DNA of 64,000 nucleotides, from positions 62,001-126,000 of the forward strand of contig JAKPPB010000020.1 in NCBI GenBank assembly GCA_029547605.1, written 5' to 3'. Positions 36,476-45,033 of this stretch are shown here, in pieces (position 1 is the first letter of the stretch; every line of letters starts with the position of its first letter). This stretch comes from Methanobacteriota archaeon (lineage in GTDB: Archaea > Halobacteriota > Methanomicrobia > Methanomicrobiales > Methanospirillaceae). The translations under genes were made by a program, and so were the position numbers. The notes beneath the pieces were generated by a model. It was not told where the DNA came from. It ran no database searches and saw only the letters and a program-made list of their open reading frames with translations.

Positions 36476-36506
36476 CCTTTTTTCCCGTTTCCGGCAACCC
36501 TACTGT

Positions 36507-37157
36507 ATGAGCACGATCGATCCGGATACTCTCCCGGATGTCGCCTGTGGCCTTCTCTTCCACCTGCTAAACAGGGAGCTGCAGGACCAGGGGATCTTCC
36601 TCTTCTCCCTGGTAGAGGAGCGGATCGACTTCCGTGACCGTTTCCTGGCCCTGTTCGGGCGCTTTTGCGGGGATTACCCCGAACTGGGGGAGGCGCTCCT
36701 TCAAAAATACGGGAGCGCGGACCAGGTCTACGAGCTCATCTGCCAGGGAGAAGGGGTGATGCCCGGCAAGACCACCACCATGCACTGGATCGTCCAGGAT
36801 GCACCCGACGTGCACCCCGATGCTATCGAAGACGAGCTCGCCGGCAAGTGGCTCATCTTCCTCCCCCCCGAAGAGGTCGACTCCGCCTGGACCAAGGTCC
36901 GCGATGCGACCTGCAGGAACGAGCTTGGGATATCCGCAAAGGTCAGCACCGCCAGGCCGAACCCGGACTCGCGGGACAACCGGAAGGTGATCTACGTCTA
37001 CACCGCCGACTGGCAGGACGAGGCTGACGTGATGCGTGTCCGGCAGAGGCTTCGCGAACTCGGGTTTGAGGACCGCCTGGGGTACAAGCGGAATATCGAG
37101 ACCTATAAGGGGGAATACAGCGAGAAGGGAAAAAAAGTGACGTTCTATTCGGCCTGA
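36507..37157 (+). CDS. Bles03-like (DUF1917) protein
   Basis: A 216-residue soluble protein. The C-terminal ~125 residues ('GKWLIFLPPEEVDSAWTKV', 'LGISAKVSTARPN', 'VIYVYTADWQDEADVMRV') look like the Bles03/DUF1917 domain, which some annotations call a putative phosphothreonine lyase domain; its biochemical function is not established. The N-terminal ~90 residues are an extra helical region. The ATG at 36507, about 31 bases after thi4, fits the domain start, and the two may share a transcript. Confidence 0.65.
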   Translation: MSTIDPDTLPDVACGLLFHLLNRELQDQGIFLFSLVEERIDFRDRFLALFGRFCGDYPELGEALLQKYGSADQVYELICQGEGVMPGKTTTMHWIVQDAPDVHPDAIEDELAGKWLIFLPPEEVDSAWTKVRDATCRNELGISAKVSTARPNPDSRDNRKVIYVYTADWQDEADVMRVRQRLRELGFEDRLGYKRNIETYKGEYSEKGKKVTFYSA

Positions 37158-37171
37158 ATGTGGAGGACGGG

Positions 37172-37318
37172 TTATGCCTTCCTTTCCTTGTTCTTGGGCC
37201 GGAGATTCTGGTATCCGCACTTGCGGCACCGGGTTGCGCGCATGGCGTTTCTTGCGTTGCAACGCATGCATATCTTCACATTGAGCAGTTTTGCTTCAGC
37301 TTCCGGAAATCGTGCCAT
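37172..37318 (-). CDS. rpl40e: ribosomal protein L40e
   Basis: A 48-residue zinc-ribbon ribosomal protein. The four Cys are arranged as '[20 protein letters not shown]' (residues 17-36), the exact L40e pattern, with a basic tail. A much longer frame opens upstream, but the ATG at 37318 gives the full family length. It overlaps nothing and lies ~70 bases downstream of the XTPase gene on the same strand. Confidence 0.93.
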   Translation of the reverse strand: MARFPEAEAKLLNVKICMRCNARNAMRATRCRKCGYQNLRPKNKERKA

Positions 37319-37388
37319 TTCAGAACACCATTTTTTAGTCTTTAAATAAAGGCACTGCAGACACAAAAAGATTGTGTGTCGGGAAGGG

Positions 37389-37943
37389 TTAAGGCTCCTC
37401 CCGCATCCTCGCTTCGAGCCAGTCCCGAAGCGCCGAGAGCGCCCGCGCCCGGTGCGAGACCCTGCTCTTCTCTCCGAGGCCGAGTTCAGCGAGGGTCCTT
37501 CCCTCCCATTCGAAGATGGGGTCATATCCAAACCCCTCTCTTCCCCTGGGAGGGACCAGCATGCCGTCAATCCTGCCCCGGAACACCGAGATGCCACGCC
37601 CGTCTGCGAATGCGACCGCGGTCTCAAACCAGGCGCGTTTATCCGGCACCCCTTCCATCAGGCGGAGAATGCCAGGGTTCCCAATGGTCTTCTGGACATA
37701 TGCGGCATACGGACCCGGAAAGCCTCCGAGCGCCGGGATGCAGAAGGCAGTGTCGTCTGTCAGGAGCGGCCGGTGCAGTATGCCATAGGCATATTCCGCC
37801 TTCTTTGCCGCGATCGTCCCCACGTCATCGTCCCTGACTTCGGGGCAGTCGAGTGGGACGCACTCTACCTCCGCCATGCCGGAAAAGAATTGTGCGATCT
37901 CCTGCGCCTTGTGCGGGTTTCCGGTGACCACCGCGAACTTCAC
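37389..37943 (-). CDS. XTP/dITP pyrophosphatase (HAM1 family)
   Basis: A 184-residue house-cleaning NTPase that removes deaminated purine nucleotides. The substrate loop '[16 protein letters not shown]' is at residues 5-20, and '[24 protein letters not shown]' (about 60-83) and '[21 protein letters not shown]' are family hallmarks. The ATG overlaps the Kae1-Bud32 stop by four bases, so it is part of that operon, an association common in archaea. Confidence 0.94.
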   Translation of the reverse strand: MKFAVVTGNPHKAQEIAQFFSGMAEVECVPLDCPEVRDDDVGTIAAKKAEYAYGILHRPLLTDDTAFCIPALGGFPGPYAAYVQKTIGNPGILRLMEGVPDKRAWFETAVAFADGRGISVFRGRIDGMLVPPRGREGFGYDPIFEWEGRTLAELGLGEKSRVSHRARALSALRDWLEARMREEP

Positions 37944-39535
37944 AGGTATCGCCCCCTCTGCCCGATCTCGTGCTCGCGCGCGAGCACCTCGTCGGCGCCG
38001 CTGAACGTGGACCGGTATCCTTCACAGAATGCCTGCCTGAGCGAGTGGTACGTGTCCGTGGTGCTCTCGAGGGTCTGGAAAAGGACGTGCAGATCGACAC
38101 CTCGTGCCTCGATCTCGCTGGACACCATGGAGAGACCAAAGTCGATCAGGACGCACTGTGTATCACGCATGATCATGTTGCTGGTCGTCAGGTCACCATG
38201 AACAATTCCTGCAGAATGGAGCCGGCCCACTGTCTCTCCTGCAAGGCGGAGGGTATCGTCACAAAGAGTCTCCTTTAAAAGCTGCCCCCGCACATTCTCC
38301 ATCACGATCGTATCCGGTGTCACGTCACTGATCACTGGGGTCGGCACCCCGGCACGCCGCGCCATGGAGATCAGCCGCGCCTCGGCCCTCGTCCTCTCTC
38401 CGATGAGCCGGAGGTCAAGGGTGTCCTGGCGGTACCGCTTGCGCACCCTGCGTTTCTCTACGTGGTCCCCGTCAGTGGTGACCACCGCTTCCGCACCCCG
38501 GGCTGTGGCCGGGTCCCCCGCCGCTTCAATCCGTTTCAGCCCTTCCTGCGATCCGTTTCTCCATGTGACCTCAACCTGGTCGGAACGAAACCCCGGGTTG
38601 ACGCGGGTCTCCCCTGGGTCCATGGCGCACCCGGCCTTGAGCATGATCCTCCCGGTGTACGCGATCATGGCGCCGTTGTCCCCCATGTATTTCGGCGGGG
38701 GGACATGGAGCGTTGCACCCCTCTCCCTGCACATGATCGAGAGCATCTCCTGGAGCCGCCGGTTCACTCCCACTCCACCGACAAGGAGCACTTCGTCCTT
38801 CCCTGAGTGCGCGAGGGCACGCTCCGTCACCTCCACACACATGGCAAACGCTGTCTCCTGGAGGCTGAAGCAGACGTCCTCGATCGGGGCACCCTGCTGC
38901 TCCCTGGCCGCACTCACAAGGCCCGAGAATGCGAGGTCCATCCCCTTGACAGTATAGGGGAGATCGACGTACGACCCGTCCCCGGCCAGTGCCTCGATTG
39001 CCGGGCCGCCTGGGTGCGGGAGGCCACGGCTCCGGGCGAACTTGTCGAGGGCGTTGCCAAGGCCGATATCAAGGGTCTCTCCAAAGATCCTGTAGCGGCC
39101 GTTCAGGTACCCGATCACCTGGGTATTTGCACCGCTCGCGTAGAGCACCACGGGGTCGTCGCACCCGGTTGCAAACCGGCCTATCTCCACGTGCGCCACG
39201 CAGTGGTTCACCCCGACAAGCGGCACGTCAAGCGAGATCGCAAGCGCCCTCGCCGCGGTCGCGACCGTGCGCAGGCACGGGCCAAGGCCCGGTCCCATGG
39301 AGAAGGCAACACCCGAGATCCCCGAAGGGTCAGTGAGCACCCTGCCGATCACGTTCTTCATCTCGGAGGCGTGATGCTGCGCAGCTTCCCGCGGGTGGAT
39401 CCCTCCCTGGGGGGGCTGGTACGGTTTCGAGTACAGGGCGACGAGATCTTCTTCAAAAAGAGCGGCACTGAGGTTCCAGGCAGTGCCTTCTATCCCCAGG
39501 ACCTGCCCAAGAGCAGGTGTTTCTCTCCTGTTCAT
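37940..39535 (-). CDS. kae1: Kae1-Bud32 fusion: tRNA t6A synthase and kinase
   Basis: A 531-residue fusion. Residues ~10-330 are Kae1/TsaD, which transfers threonylcarbamoyl to A37 of ANN-decoding tRNAs; the metal ligands His111 and His115 are seen in 'NHCVAHVEI', with 'YASGANTQVIGY' and 'GGVGVNRRLQEM' further on. Residues ~340-531 are the small atypical kinase/ATPase Bud32, with 'GIVHGDLTTSNMI' and 'LIDFGLSMV'. Natural fusion of these two KEOPS subunits is known in several archaea. The other KEOPS genes (Pcc1, Cgi121) are not in this window. Confidence 0.96.
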   Translation of the reverse strand: MNRRETPALGQVLGIEGTAWNLSAALFEEDLVALYSKPYQPPQGGIHPREAAQHHASEMKNVIGRVLTDPSGISGVAFSMGPGLGPCLRTVATAARALAISLDVPLVGVNHCVAHVEIGRFATGCDDPVVLYASGANTQVIGYLNGRYRIFGETLDIGLGNALDKFARSRGLPHPGGPAIEALAGDGSYVDLPYTVKGMDLAFSGLVSAAREQQGAPIEDVCFSLQETAFAMCVEVTERALAHSGKDEVLLVGGVGVNRRLQEMLSIMCRERGATLHVPPPKYMGDNGAMIAYTGRIMLKAGCAMDPGETRVNPGFRSDQVEVTWRNGSQEGLKRIEAAGDPATARGAEAVVTTDGDHVEKRRVRKRYRQDTLDLRLIGERTRAEARLISMARRAGVPTPVISDVTPDTIVMENVRGQLLKETLCDDTLRLAGETVGRLHSAGIVHGDLTTSNMIMRDTQCVLIDFGLSMVSSEIEARGVDLHVLFQTLESTTDTYHSLRQAFCEGYRSTFSGADEVLAREHEIGQRGRYL

Positions 39536-39625
39536 GTGATGATGGCGGGGATTTCTGTGTCACCGTATATAAAGAGAGGAACAGGGCACGCGGGTATTAT
39601 CCGAACGAAAATGCCTGCGGCATTT

Positions 39626-39814
39626 TCATGCAGCCTTCTTGAACTCGGTATACCCGCACTTTCCGCATGCTGCCCGGTCCGCGTGGTCGGCAAGGATCAC
39701 TCCCGGGCCGCACCTGGGGCAGTACTTCCTGGAGAACGAGACCTTCCCCCCCTCCACCTTGTAGTATGCGCCCCTCCTGACCGACGCAGCCTTCGCCTTC
39801 TTCTTTGCCGCCAT
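39626..39814 (-). CDS. rps27ae: ribosomal protein S27ae
   Basis: A 62-residue small-subunit protein with a C4 zinc ribbon, 'CPRCGPG' and 'CGKCGY', and a Lys-rich N-terminus ('[10 protein letters not shown]'). Full family length. It starts two bases after rps24e and is followed by the Kae1-Bud32 gene, the conserved archaeal order. Confidence 0.94.
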   Translation of the reverse strand: MAAKKKAKAASVRRGAYYKVEGGKVSFSRKYCPRCGPGVILADHADRAACGKCGYTEFKKAA

Positions 39815-39816
39815 TC

Positions 39817-40113
39817 TCAGGCACCCTCTTCTTTTTGCTTGGGCATTCCCCTGTTCATGAGATAGGCGCGCTCGATCTGGTTGCGCCGCTCCTCGCTGTC
39901 ATAGACCCTTGCGCGGCCGGTGCAAGCGGTCATGCCAAAGCTCGTCTTCAGCGAGTCCACCACCACCCGGTTCTCCTGGACATTCATCAGTGCAGCGATC
40001 TTTCCGAGTATCTGCTTCCTGGAAGGAGTCGGGCCGTCGAATCGGAGCGAGAAGTCGAGTTCCCGCCGCCCGAGAAGTTCGTTCCTGGTATCCCTGGTGA
40101 CCTCAAATTCCAT
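39817..40113 (-). CDS. rps24e: ribosomal protein S24e
   Basis: A 98-residue small-subunit protein. It has the N-terminal '[18 protein letters not shown]', the central '[16 protein letters not shown]' and the conserved '[15 protein letters not shown]'. The length and its place before S27ae are as in other archaea. Confidence 0.95.
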   Translation of the reverse strand: MEFEVTRDTRNELLGRRELDFSLRFDGPTPSRKQILGKIAALMNVQENRVVVDSLKTSFGMTACTGRARVYDSEERRNQIERAYLMNRGMPKQKEEGA

Positions 40114-40188
40114 CGGTATCCTCTTATTATACGCAGTAAAGTTATTTATATTCTATCTCGTGGCCGTACCCTTGGGAAAAAACCGCCA

Positions 40189-40683
40189 TTATCCCCCGGA
40201 TTCTTCTATAAAGCAGCCAAGGAGCGATTTCGCGGTCCCCCTGGCCTCTTCATCGATCTCCCTGACGACGACTCCCTGGGACGGCTGGCCATACAGAATC
40301 AACCCCCCTTCCGGGGCAACGAGGACAAGGGGAATGACTGCCAGGTCCTCCTCGCCATCCACGAATACAAGTGCGGGGGGACAGGCAACTGCTTTCGCTA
40401 ATGCCTCTACCAGCATTTCCGTGATGGTGCCCGGGGGGTTCCTTGCATGAAAGACCCTGGGAAATACTTCAGGGGCCCGCCCGCAGGGAGACCTCATCGT
40501 GTGGCCGTCGATCACTGCCACGTCGGGGATAATGCCCATCGAGAGCACGTTCCCGGTCACGACGTCGCCTACCGTGTAGATGCGTCTCCCCTGAAGCGTA
40601 TCAGCGAGATCGGCAATATCCGGGACGAGTGTGCCAAAAGGTGAACGGAAAAGGTGGCGGTGGCTCTCGGGGAGGCGGAGCAT
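40189..40683 (-). CDS. GTP-dependent dephospho-CoA kinase (DUF359)
   Basis: A 164-residue protein of the former DUF359 family, shown in Thermococcus to phosphorylate dephospho-CoA with GTP, the last step of CoA synthesis. Family segments are 'LFRSPFGTLVPDIADL', 'VGDVVTGNVLSMGIIPDVAVIDGHTMR' (about residues 40-66; first part conserved GDVVT) and 'VDGEEDLAVIPLVLVAPEG'. The ATG overlaps the Spt4 stop as ATGA; longer upstream frames are not homologous. It lies in the rpoE'-spt4-S24e-S27ae cluster. Confidence 0.88.
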   Translation of the reverse strand: MLRLPESHRHLFRSPFGTLVPDIADLADTLQGRRIYTVGDVVTGNVLSMGIIPDVAVIDGHTMRSPCGRAPEVFPRVFHARNPPGTITEMLVEALAKAVACPPALVFVDGEEDLAVIPLVLVAPEGGLILYGQPSQGVVVREIDEEARGTAKSLLGCFIEESGG

Positions 40684-40895
40684 CAGCGGACCTTCAGCGC
40701 ATACCTGCCGGGAAGGGTGATGTTCATCTTCCTGGCAACCTCGGAGCGCTTGGGGTCGATGATGACAAGGTACCCCGCCCAGTCGGTAGAGAGGTTCGCG
40801 CTCCCGCAGACGGCGCAGGCCTCGCCTTCCACGACCCTGTGGCATTCCCTGCAGACATGGACCAGTTTCTTCCTAACGGCCGCCACGCTCGCCAC
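40683..40895 (-). CDS. spt4: transcription elongation factor Spt4 (RpoE'')
   Basis: A 70-residue zinc protein that binds Spt5 and clamps RNA polymerase on DNA. The four cysteines form 'CRECHRV' (residues ~15-21) and 'CAVCGSANLS' (about 27-36), and 'GYLVIIDPKRSEVA' follows. It starts inside the end of rpoE' (23-base overlap) and its stop overlaps the next start, so it is tightly coupled. Confidence 0.94.
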   Translation of the reverse strand: MASVAAVRKKLVHVCRECHRVVEGEACAVCGSANLSTDWAGYLVIIDPKRSEVARKMNITLPGRYALKVR

Positions 40896-41466
40896 CCCTC
40901 TCCTTCTCTTTCTCCTTCTCCTTTAACATGTCTTCCTCGAGCCACCGCGCGGTCCCAAGGCCCGACTGGCGCATGGTCAGGCCGATTTTGCTGTCTCTTG
41001 GCTCCCGCTCGTTCAGGGAGAGGGTGACCACCCGCACGCGGACCGGTTCGCCGACCCCGATGAACCGCTTGGACTCCTGGCAGATCAGCCGCGCATTCTT
41101 CTCGTCGTAATTGATGTATTCGTCTGAGATCTGACTCACGTGGAGCATCGCATCGATGGGGCCGAGGCTCACGAATGCGCCAAAACTGGTCGTCTCCACC
41201 ACAAGCCCCTCGAGAACCTCCTGGAGGGCGAGGCGAAGCACCACCGCCTCGAAGTCCACGTCGTAGTAGACCGCGCCGTCGCCGGGGACGATCTCCCCCT
41301 CTCCAATCTTCTGTACCTTCGTGATGGCGATGAAGATCCCTATCTCCTTGTCAATACTCCCCTCGAGGTGCTCCTGCAGCACGTCTAGGATAACTCTCGT
41401 GAGGTCCTCGCCAAGCCTGTTGGGAGGTACCCGTACCTTGTCCGCCAGTTGCATCTTGTAATACAT
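40873..41466 (-). CDS. rpoE1: DNA-directed RNA polymerase subunit E' (Rpb7-like)
   Basis: A 197-residue stalk subunit. The N-terminal RNP-like domain has 'MQLADKVRVPPNRLG' and 'GSIDKEIGIFIAITKV', and the S1 RNA-binding domain spans residues ~80-165 ('VETTSFGAFVSLGPIDAMLHVSQI'). With subunit F it forms the stalk that binds emerging RNA. The C-terminal tail is unusually rich in Lys/Glu and Gly/Arg ('KEKEKEKERGGERGGR'), encoded where spt4 begins. Confidence 0.95.
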   Translation of the reverse strand: MYYKMQLADKVRVPPNRLGEDLTRVILDVLQEHLEGSIDKEIGIFIAITKVQKIGEGEIVPGDGAVYYDVDFEAVVLRLALQEVLEGLVVETTSFGAFVSLGPIDAMLHVSQISDEYINYDEKNARLICQESKRFIGVGEPVRVRVVTLSLNEREPRDSKIGLTMRQSGLGTARWLEEDMLKEKEKEKERGGERGGR

Positions 41467-41482
41467 GCGCCGCTCTCTCCCG

Positions 41483-41863
41483 CTATCTCCTCATTATATC
41501 AAGTTTTTTCTGCTGCATAAGGGTGATCACCGGTATTCCGAGTGCGAGGAGCGTGTCACGGAGGCCCCGGTCGTTCGTGAATACCATGCACCCGTGCTCC
41601 CCTGCGAACCGGGCGATCTTCTCATCGACGGTCCCGTCAAGGTACCCGCTCTCCTTCTCCACGCATTTCTGGGAGAGGAGAAGGGCAGAACGGGCAGCGC
41701 TCCCCCCTCTTCCGCGGCCCCTGGAGAGTCCTTCCAGCTCCTGGAGCACTTCTGTCAGTATCAATGGTTCATATGCCCCAATAAGGTTTCTCAACTCTTC
41801 AAAGATGTCAACCCTGAACTGGAAGGGGATCATCAGGGAATTGGTATCGAAGAGGACCTTCAC
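41483..41863 (-). CDS. PIN-domain RNase-like protein (Fcf1/COG1412 type)
   Basis: A 126-residue single PIN domain. Acidic active-site residues are seen in 'VLFDTNSLMIPF' (Asp at ~6), Glu in 'TEVLQELEGL' (about 44) and Asp in 'VFTNDRGLRDTLLALG' (about 98-108). Archaeal relatives in this gene cluster are annotated as Fcf1/Utp24-like, in eukaryotes an 18S rRNA processing nuclease; the archaeal role is inferred. It starts at GTG 41863, overlapping the aIF2 gamma stop by four bases; the longer upstream frame is not homologous. Confidence 0.85.
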   Translation of the reverse strand: MKVLFDTNSLMIPFQFRVDIFEELRNLIGAYEPLILTEVLQELEGLSRGRGRGGSAARSALLLSQKCVEKESGYLDGTVDEKIARFAGEHGCMVFTNDRGLRDTLLALGIPVITLMQQKKLDIMRR

Positions 41864-43095
41864 TCGGTCAGCACGCCCATCCCAATCAGACGCCATCTCC
41901 CTCCCAGCTGGCGGCTGATGGCGATCCTTGCCCCGATCTCTGCACATACCGGCCGCTTCAGGGTGACCTCCACGATGTCCTTCTTGGTGTTGACCACGAC
42001 CCCGACCGTGACTGCTGTTCCCACCGAGAGCATCAGGGGCTCATGGTGCTTGAGCGGCTCAATCTGCATCTCGCTGCTCACACCCACCACCCGCTCCATC
42101 AGTGTGACCCGGAACCGCGCCTTCTCCCATACAGGGGGGAGTTTTCCGGGGTGTCCGGCGACCTGCCCCGCAAGGGCGTCGCTCTTTGTCAGCGCAGGGT
42201 CTAGTTTCGTACCGATCCCGAGGAGGCCTCCCGGTGTCGCCTCAACCACTTTCTTTGACCCGGCGTTGATTGTGGTGATCTTGGTCTCGATCGGCTCCCA
42301 GCGTATCCTGTTCTCAGCCTGGACCTGTCTCCCCGGCCTGATCTCGATATCCTCCGCCTCTTTCAGCACTCCCCGGATCAGCGAGCCGCCAATCACCCCT
42401 CCCTTGAGGTCGCGCCAGCTGGAGCCTGGCTTGTTGATGTCAAACGAACGCGCCAGGAGCATCATTGGATCCGCATTCGGGTCACGGTCAGGGATTGGGA
42501 CAGTCTGGTCGAGGGCCTGGACGAGGGCACCCATGTTGATGACCTTCTGCGCGGAGACCGGGATGATTGGCGCGTTCTCGGCGATGGTCCCCTTCACGAA
42601 GCTCTTGATCTGCTCATAGTGCTTCAGCGCTTCCTTCTGGGGCACCACGTCGATCTTGTTCTGGACGATCACGATCTTCCTGATTCCCACGAGCTCAAGC
42701 GCCATCAGGTGCTCCTTCGTCTGGGGCTGCGGGCAGGTCTCGTTGGCGGCAATGACGAGCATTGCCCCGTCCATCAGCGCAGATCCCGAGAGCATTGTCG
42801 CCATGAGCGTCTCGTGGCCCGGTGCATCCACGAAGGAGACAGAACGGAACGGAACCGCCTTGCTGCCGCACACGGGGCACTCCGGCTTCGTCCCGAAGGC
42901 CTCGGCTCCCTCGCAGCGTTCGCAGCGGTAGAATGTGGCATCTGCATATCCCAGGCGGATGGAGATCCCCCGCTTGATCTCCTCGCTGTGCCGGTCTGTC
43001 CAGGACTCGGTAAGGCCATATACCAGTGTCGTCTTCCCATGGTCCACGTGCCCGACTACGCCGATATTCACGCTGGGAATAGTTACGTCATGCAA
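41860..43095 (-). CDS. eif2g: translation initiation factor aIF2 subunit gamma
   Basis: A 411-residue EF-Tu-like GTPase that binds Met-tRNAi. G1 is 'GHVDHGKTTLVYGL' (about residues 14-27), G3 'DAPGHETLM', G4 'QNKIDVV' and G5 'PVSAQK'. The zinc-binding knuckle has 'CERCEGAEAF' and 'CPVCGS' at about residues 58-77. It heads the informational cluster on the minus strand; its partner beta subunit is encoded at 5516-6136. Confidence 0.97.
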   Translation of the reverse strand: MHDVTIPSVNIGVVGHVDHGKTTLVYGLTESWTDRHSEEIKRGISIRLGYADATFYRCERCEGAEAFGTKPECPVCGSKAVPFRSVSFVDAPGHETLMATMLSGSALMDGAMLVIAANETCPQPQTKEHLMALELVGIRKIVIVQNKIDVVPQKEALKHYEQIKSFVKGTIAENAPIIPVSAQKVINMGALVQALDQTVPIPDRDPNADPMMLLARSFDINKPGSSWRDLKGGVIGGSLIRGVLKEAEDIEIRPGRQVQAENRIRWEPIETKITTINAGSKKVVEATPGGLLGIGTKLDPALTKSDALAGQVAGHPGKLPPVWEKARFRVTLMERVVGVSSEMQIEPLKHHEPLMLSVGTAVTVGVVVNTKKDIVEVTLKRPVCAEIGARIAISRQLGGRWRLIGMGVLTE

Positions 43096-43244
43096 TGCCG
43101 ATCAAACCTCCCTGATCTATATAAGAACAATCCTACTTAATACCCTGCGAGTGGCGGTATTCATTGATGAGGTGTTGTTTTTTTGGCCCTTCACGATGCC
43201 CGGCCCCGGATTCGGCCACCCTGGTTCCTTCTGTTGAGGGGCTT

Positions 43245-44135
43245 TCAGGGTTCGTCCCCATCTCCCGCCGGGATACGCACTCTCCTGTAATGCGGAGGAT
43301 AGGGGAGGAGCCCGCATTCCCTGAGGGGGTCCCTGATGATCACCGACCCGTCCTCCCGGCCCGCGACGGTGAGATAGGAGTAATACGCGACCCTCTGCAC
43401 TTCCGGGTCCCCGGAGTGCCTCTCGATACATCCCGGCCCGACTCCGTCGTGCCTTGGGAATGACGCCAATTTCCGGTGTAGTTTCGATGGGCCTGCGGAA
43501 TAGACCTCAAAGAAGTCTTCCGACTCCCGGATTACAAGCCACTTCAGGGGGTTGAGCGTGGGGATGGCAAGTCCCGGGTGCCTTGAGATGACCGCTGCTC
43601 TCAAAACCGCGTGTGCCAGGATAAAAACTGCGATGAATCCCATGTAGACGGGCAGCGTGCTCATGCCGGCATGGCCCGAGAGGTACGCCAGGAGAACGCA
43701 GACACTCGTCCCGAACAGCACGAGGCTTGGTCCCGGGAATACCCCCGCGGAATACTTCCTGGTCCGTGCAGGGTACAGGAGGGGGATCCCGGGAAACGCA
43801 AGGGCATCGAGGGCAAGGTGCGTGAGTGCCCCTGCGAAGGCAAGTGCCCATCCGAAGGCCAGTACCTGCGTTCCGGCATACCCCTGGCCTGCCATGATCT
43901 GCCATGCCTGGAACCCGGCGGCGACTCCTCCTGCAATTGCTGCGGCTCCCGGGATGCTGTGAGTGAACCCCCCATGTGAGAAGACAAAGAGACGGGGGTC
44001 GCGGTCAGACAACCTCCTGTGAAGAATGTCGCTGTCAGGAAGTATTGCACCGAGCACCGCGAAGAGGAGCGGAAAGCCCGGGAAAGGTCCATGGAAAAGA
44101 AAGATTGCGACCAGTCCGTGGGTGATGCTATCCAC
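43245..44135 (-). CDS. membrane-bound metal-dependent hydrolase (DUF457/YdjM-like)
   Basis: A 296-residue membrane protein. The N-terminal 'DSITHGLVAIFLF' and 'GAILPDSDIL' and the motif 'SHGGFTHSIPGAAAI' supply the His/Asp residues typical of the DUF457/YdjM family, predicted metal-dependent hydrolases; 'HLALDALAFPGIPLLYP' is a further family segment. Several transmembrane segments fill residues ~1-180, followed by a soluble C-terminal domain of ~110 residues that I cannot assign. No substrate is known. It lies 74 bases downstream of the PP2C-like gene on the same strand. Confidence 0.82.
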   Translation of the reverse strand: MDSITHGLVAIFLFHGPFPGFPLLFAVLGAILPDSDILHRRLSDRDPRLFVFSHGGFTHSIPGAAAIAGGVAAGFQAWQIMAGQGYAGTQVLAFGWALAFAGALTHLALDALAFPGIPLLYPARTRKYSAGVFPGPSLVLFGTSVCVLLAYLSGHAGMSTLPVYMGFIAVFILAHAVLRAAVISRHPGLAIPTLNPLKWLVIRESEDFFEVYSAGPSKLHRKLASFPRHDGVGPGCIERHSGDPEVQRVAYYSYLTVAGREDGSVIIRDPLRECGLLPYPPHYRRVRIPAGDGDEP

Positions 44136-44209
44136 AATTTCCCCCGTGGCGGATCAAAGAGAGGGCGCTGCTGCCCAGGGTCAGGGAGCCGTGGGCTGGA
44201 TCCGGCGTT

Positions 44210-44866
44210 TTATGTGCCCGGCTGCCTGACCAGCACGACCGTGAGGTTGTCATTGCTCCCGTTCTGGAACGCTTCGTACACGAGTTTCCGGCATGCGTCC
44301 TCGAGGTCATCTCCCCTCTCCTTCACGATCCCGTATATGCGGGCCTCTTCCACGAACTGGCTGATCCCGTCTGAACAGAGGATCAGGAATCCCGGGGGGA
44401 GAATCGCCTCGTGCATCCCGGCCCCCGGGTCATGGAGGACCGGCTCCACCGGTTCATCGCCGGTTTCGGGCCCCGTGCCCCCCAGGGGAGCGTGGGGCAT
44501 GAAAAAGACCTTCCGCTGCCCCGGGCTGCTCACCAGGCACTCTCCGGCAGGCCCTACCAGCGCAATCGTCACGGCAACCGCGGGCGGATCGCTCTCGGGA
44601 CTCGCGTTCTGGAAGTGGAAGAGGGCCTCGTCTGCGCAGGCAAGCAAGGACTCAGCGATTTCAACCAGGGACCCGTGGCATCCTCCCCCTCCTTCACGCA
44701 AGGAATTGACCGCCACCTCCGCGGCGCTCGGCCCGGTGGAAGGCCCGCCCATTCCTTCCGCCACGGCAAAGATGCATATGCTGTCTTTCTCCATGGCAAG
44801 GCAGGCGTCCTCGTTCCTCTCCCGCAGGCCTTTATCGGAGTGTGTGAAATATGAAAGGGTGGACAT
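44210..44866 (-). CDS. divergent PP2C-family protein phosphatase
   Basis: A 218-residue protein related to bacterial-type PP2C Ser/Thr phosphatases. Motif 1 is 'GLRERNEDAC' (about residue 14). The metal motif normally reading DGMGG is here 'AEGMGG' (about 36), with Glu for Asp. The usual GDSR strand is replaced by 'SSPGQRKVFFM'. The later motifs 'LILCSDGISQFV' and 'GSNDNLTVVLV' are canonical. It could be an active but altered phosphatase or a regulatory pseudo-enzyme. The frame opens 33 codons upstream, but homology begins at 'MSTLSYFTHSD'. No partner kinase is adjacent. Confidence 0.82.
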   Translation of the reverse strand: MSTLSYFTHSDKGLRERNEDACLAMEKDSICIFAVAEGMGGPSTGPSAAEVAVNSLREGGGGCHGSLVEIAESLLACADEALFHFQNASPESDPPAVAVTIALVGPAGECLVSSPGQRKVFFMPHAPLGGTGPETGDEPVEPVLHDPGAGMHEAILPPGFLILCSDGISQFVEEARIYGIVKERGDDLEDACRKLVYEAFQNGSNDNLTVVLVRQPGT

Positions 44867-44966
44867 GCATTCATCCACACAATCGGCCCGGAGACCTATA
44901 AAAATACCGAATGCCTGCATCTCAAAAGGGTTGTTGTGGGATACGGTAGCATGAAGTAGCACCATA

Positions 44967-45015
44967 AGATCCCATTCTTCCGAAGTTTTAAGTACTTATA
45001 TATGTGAGATCCCAT
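44967..45015 (+). promoter_or_regulatory. nikR promoter with flanking 9-base direct repeats
   Basis: The sequence AGATCCCAT occurs at 44967-44975 and again at 45007-45015, 40 bases apart, on either side of a TATA-like 'acttatatatg' (44994-45004). The spacing, close to four helical turns, and the position around the TATA box fit an operator for autoregulation by NikR or another repressor. It does not match the bacterial NikR operator. Confidence 0.45.
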
Positions 45016-45033
45016 GTGGAGAGGATAAAAACC

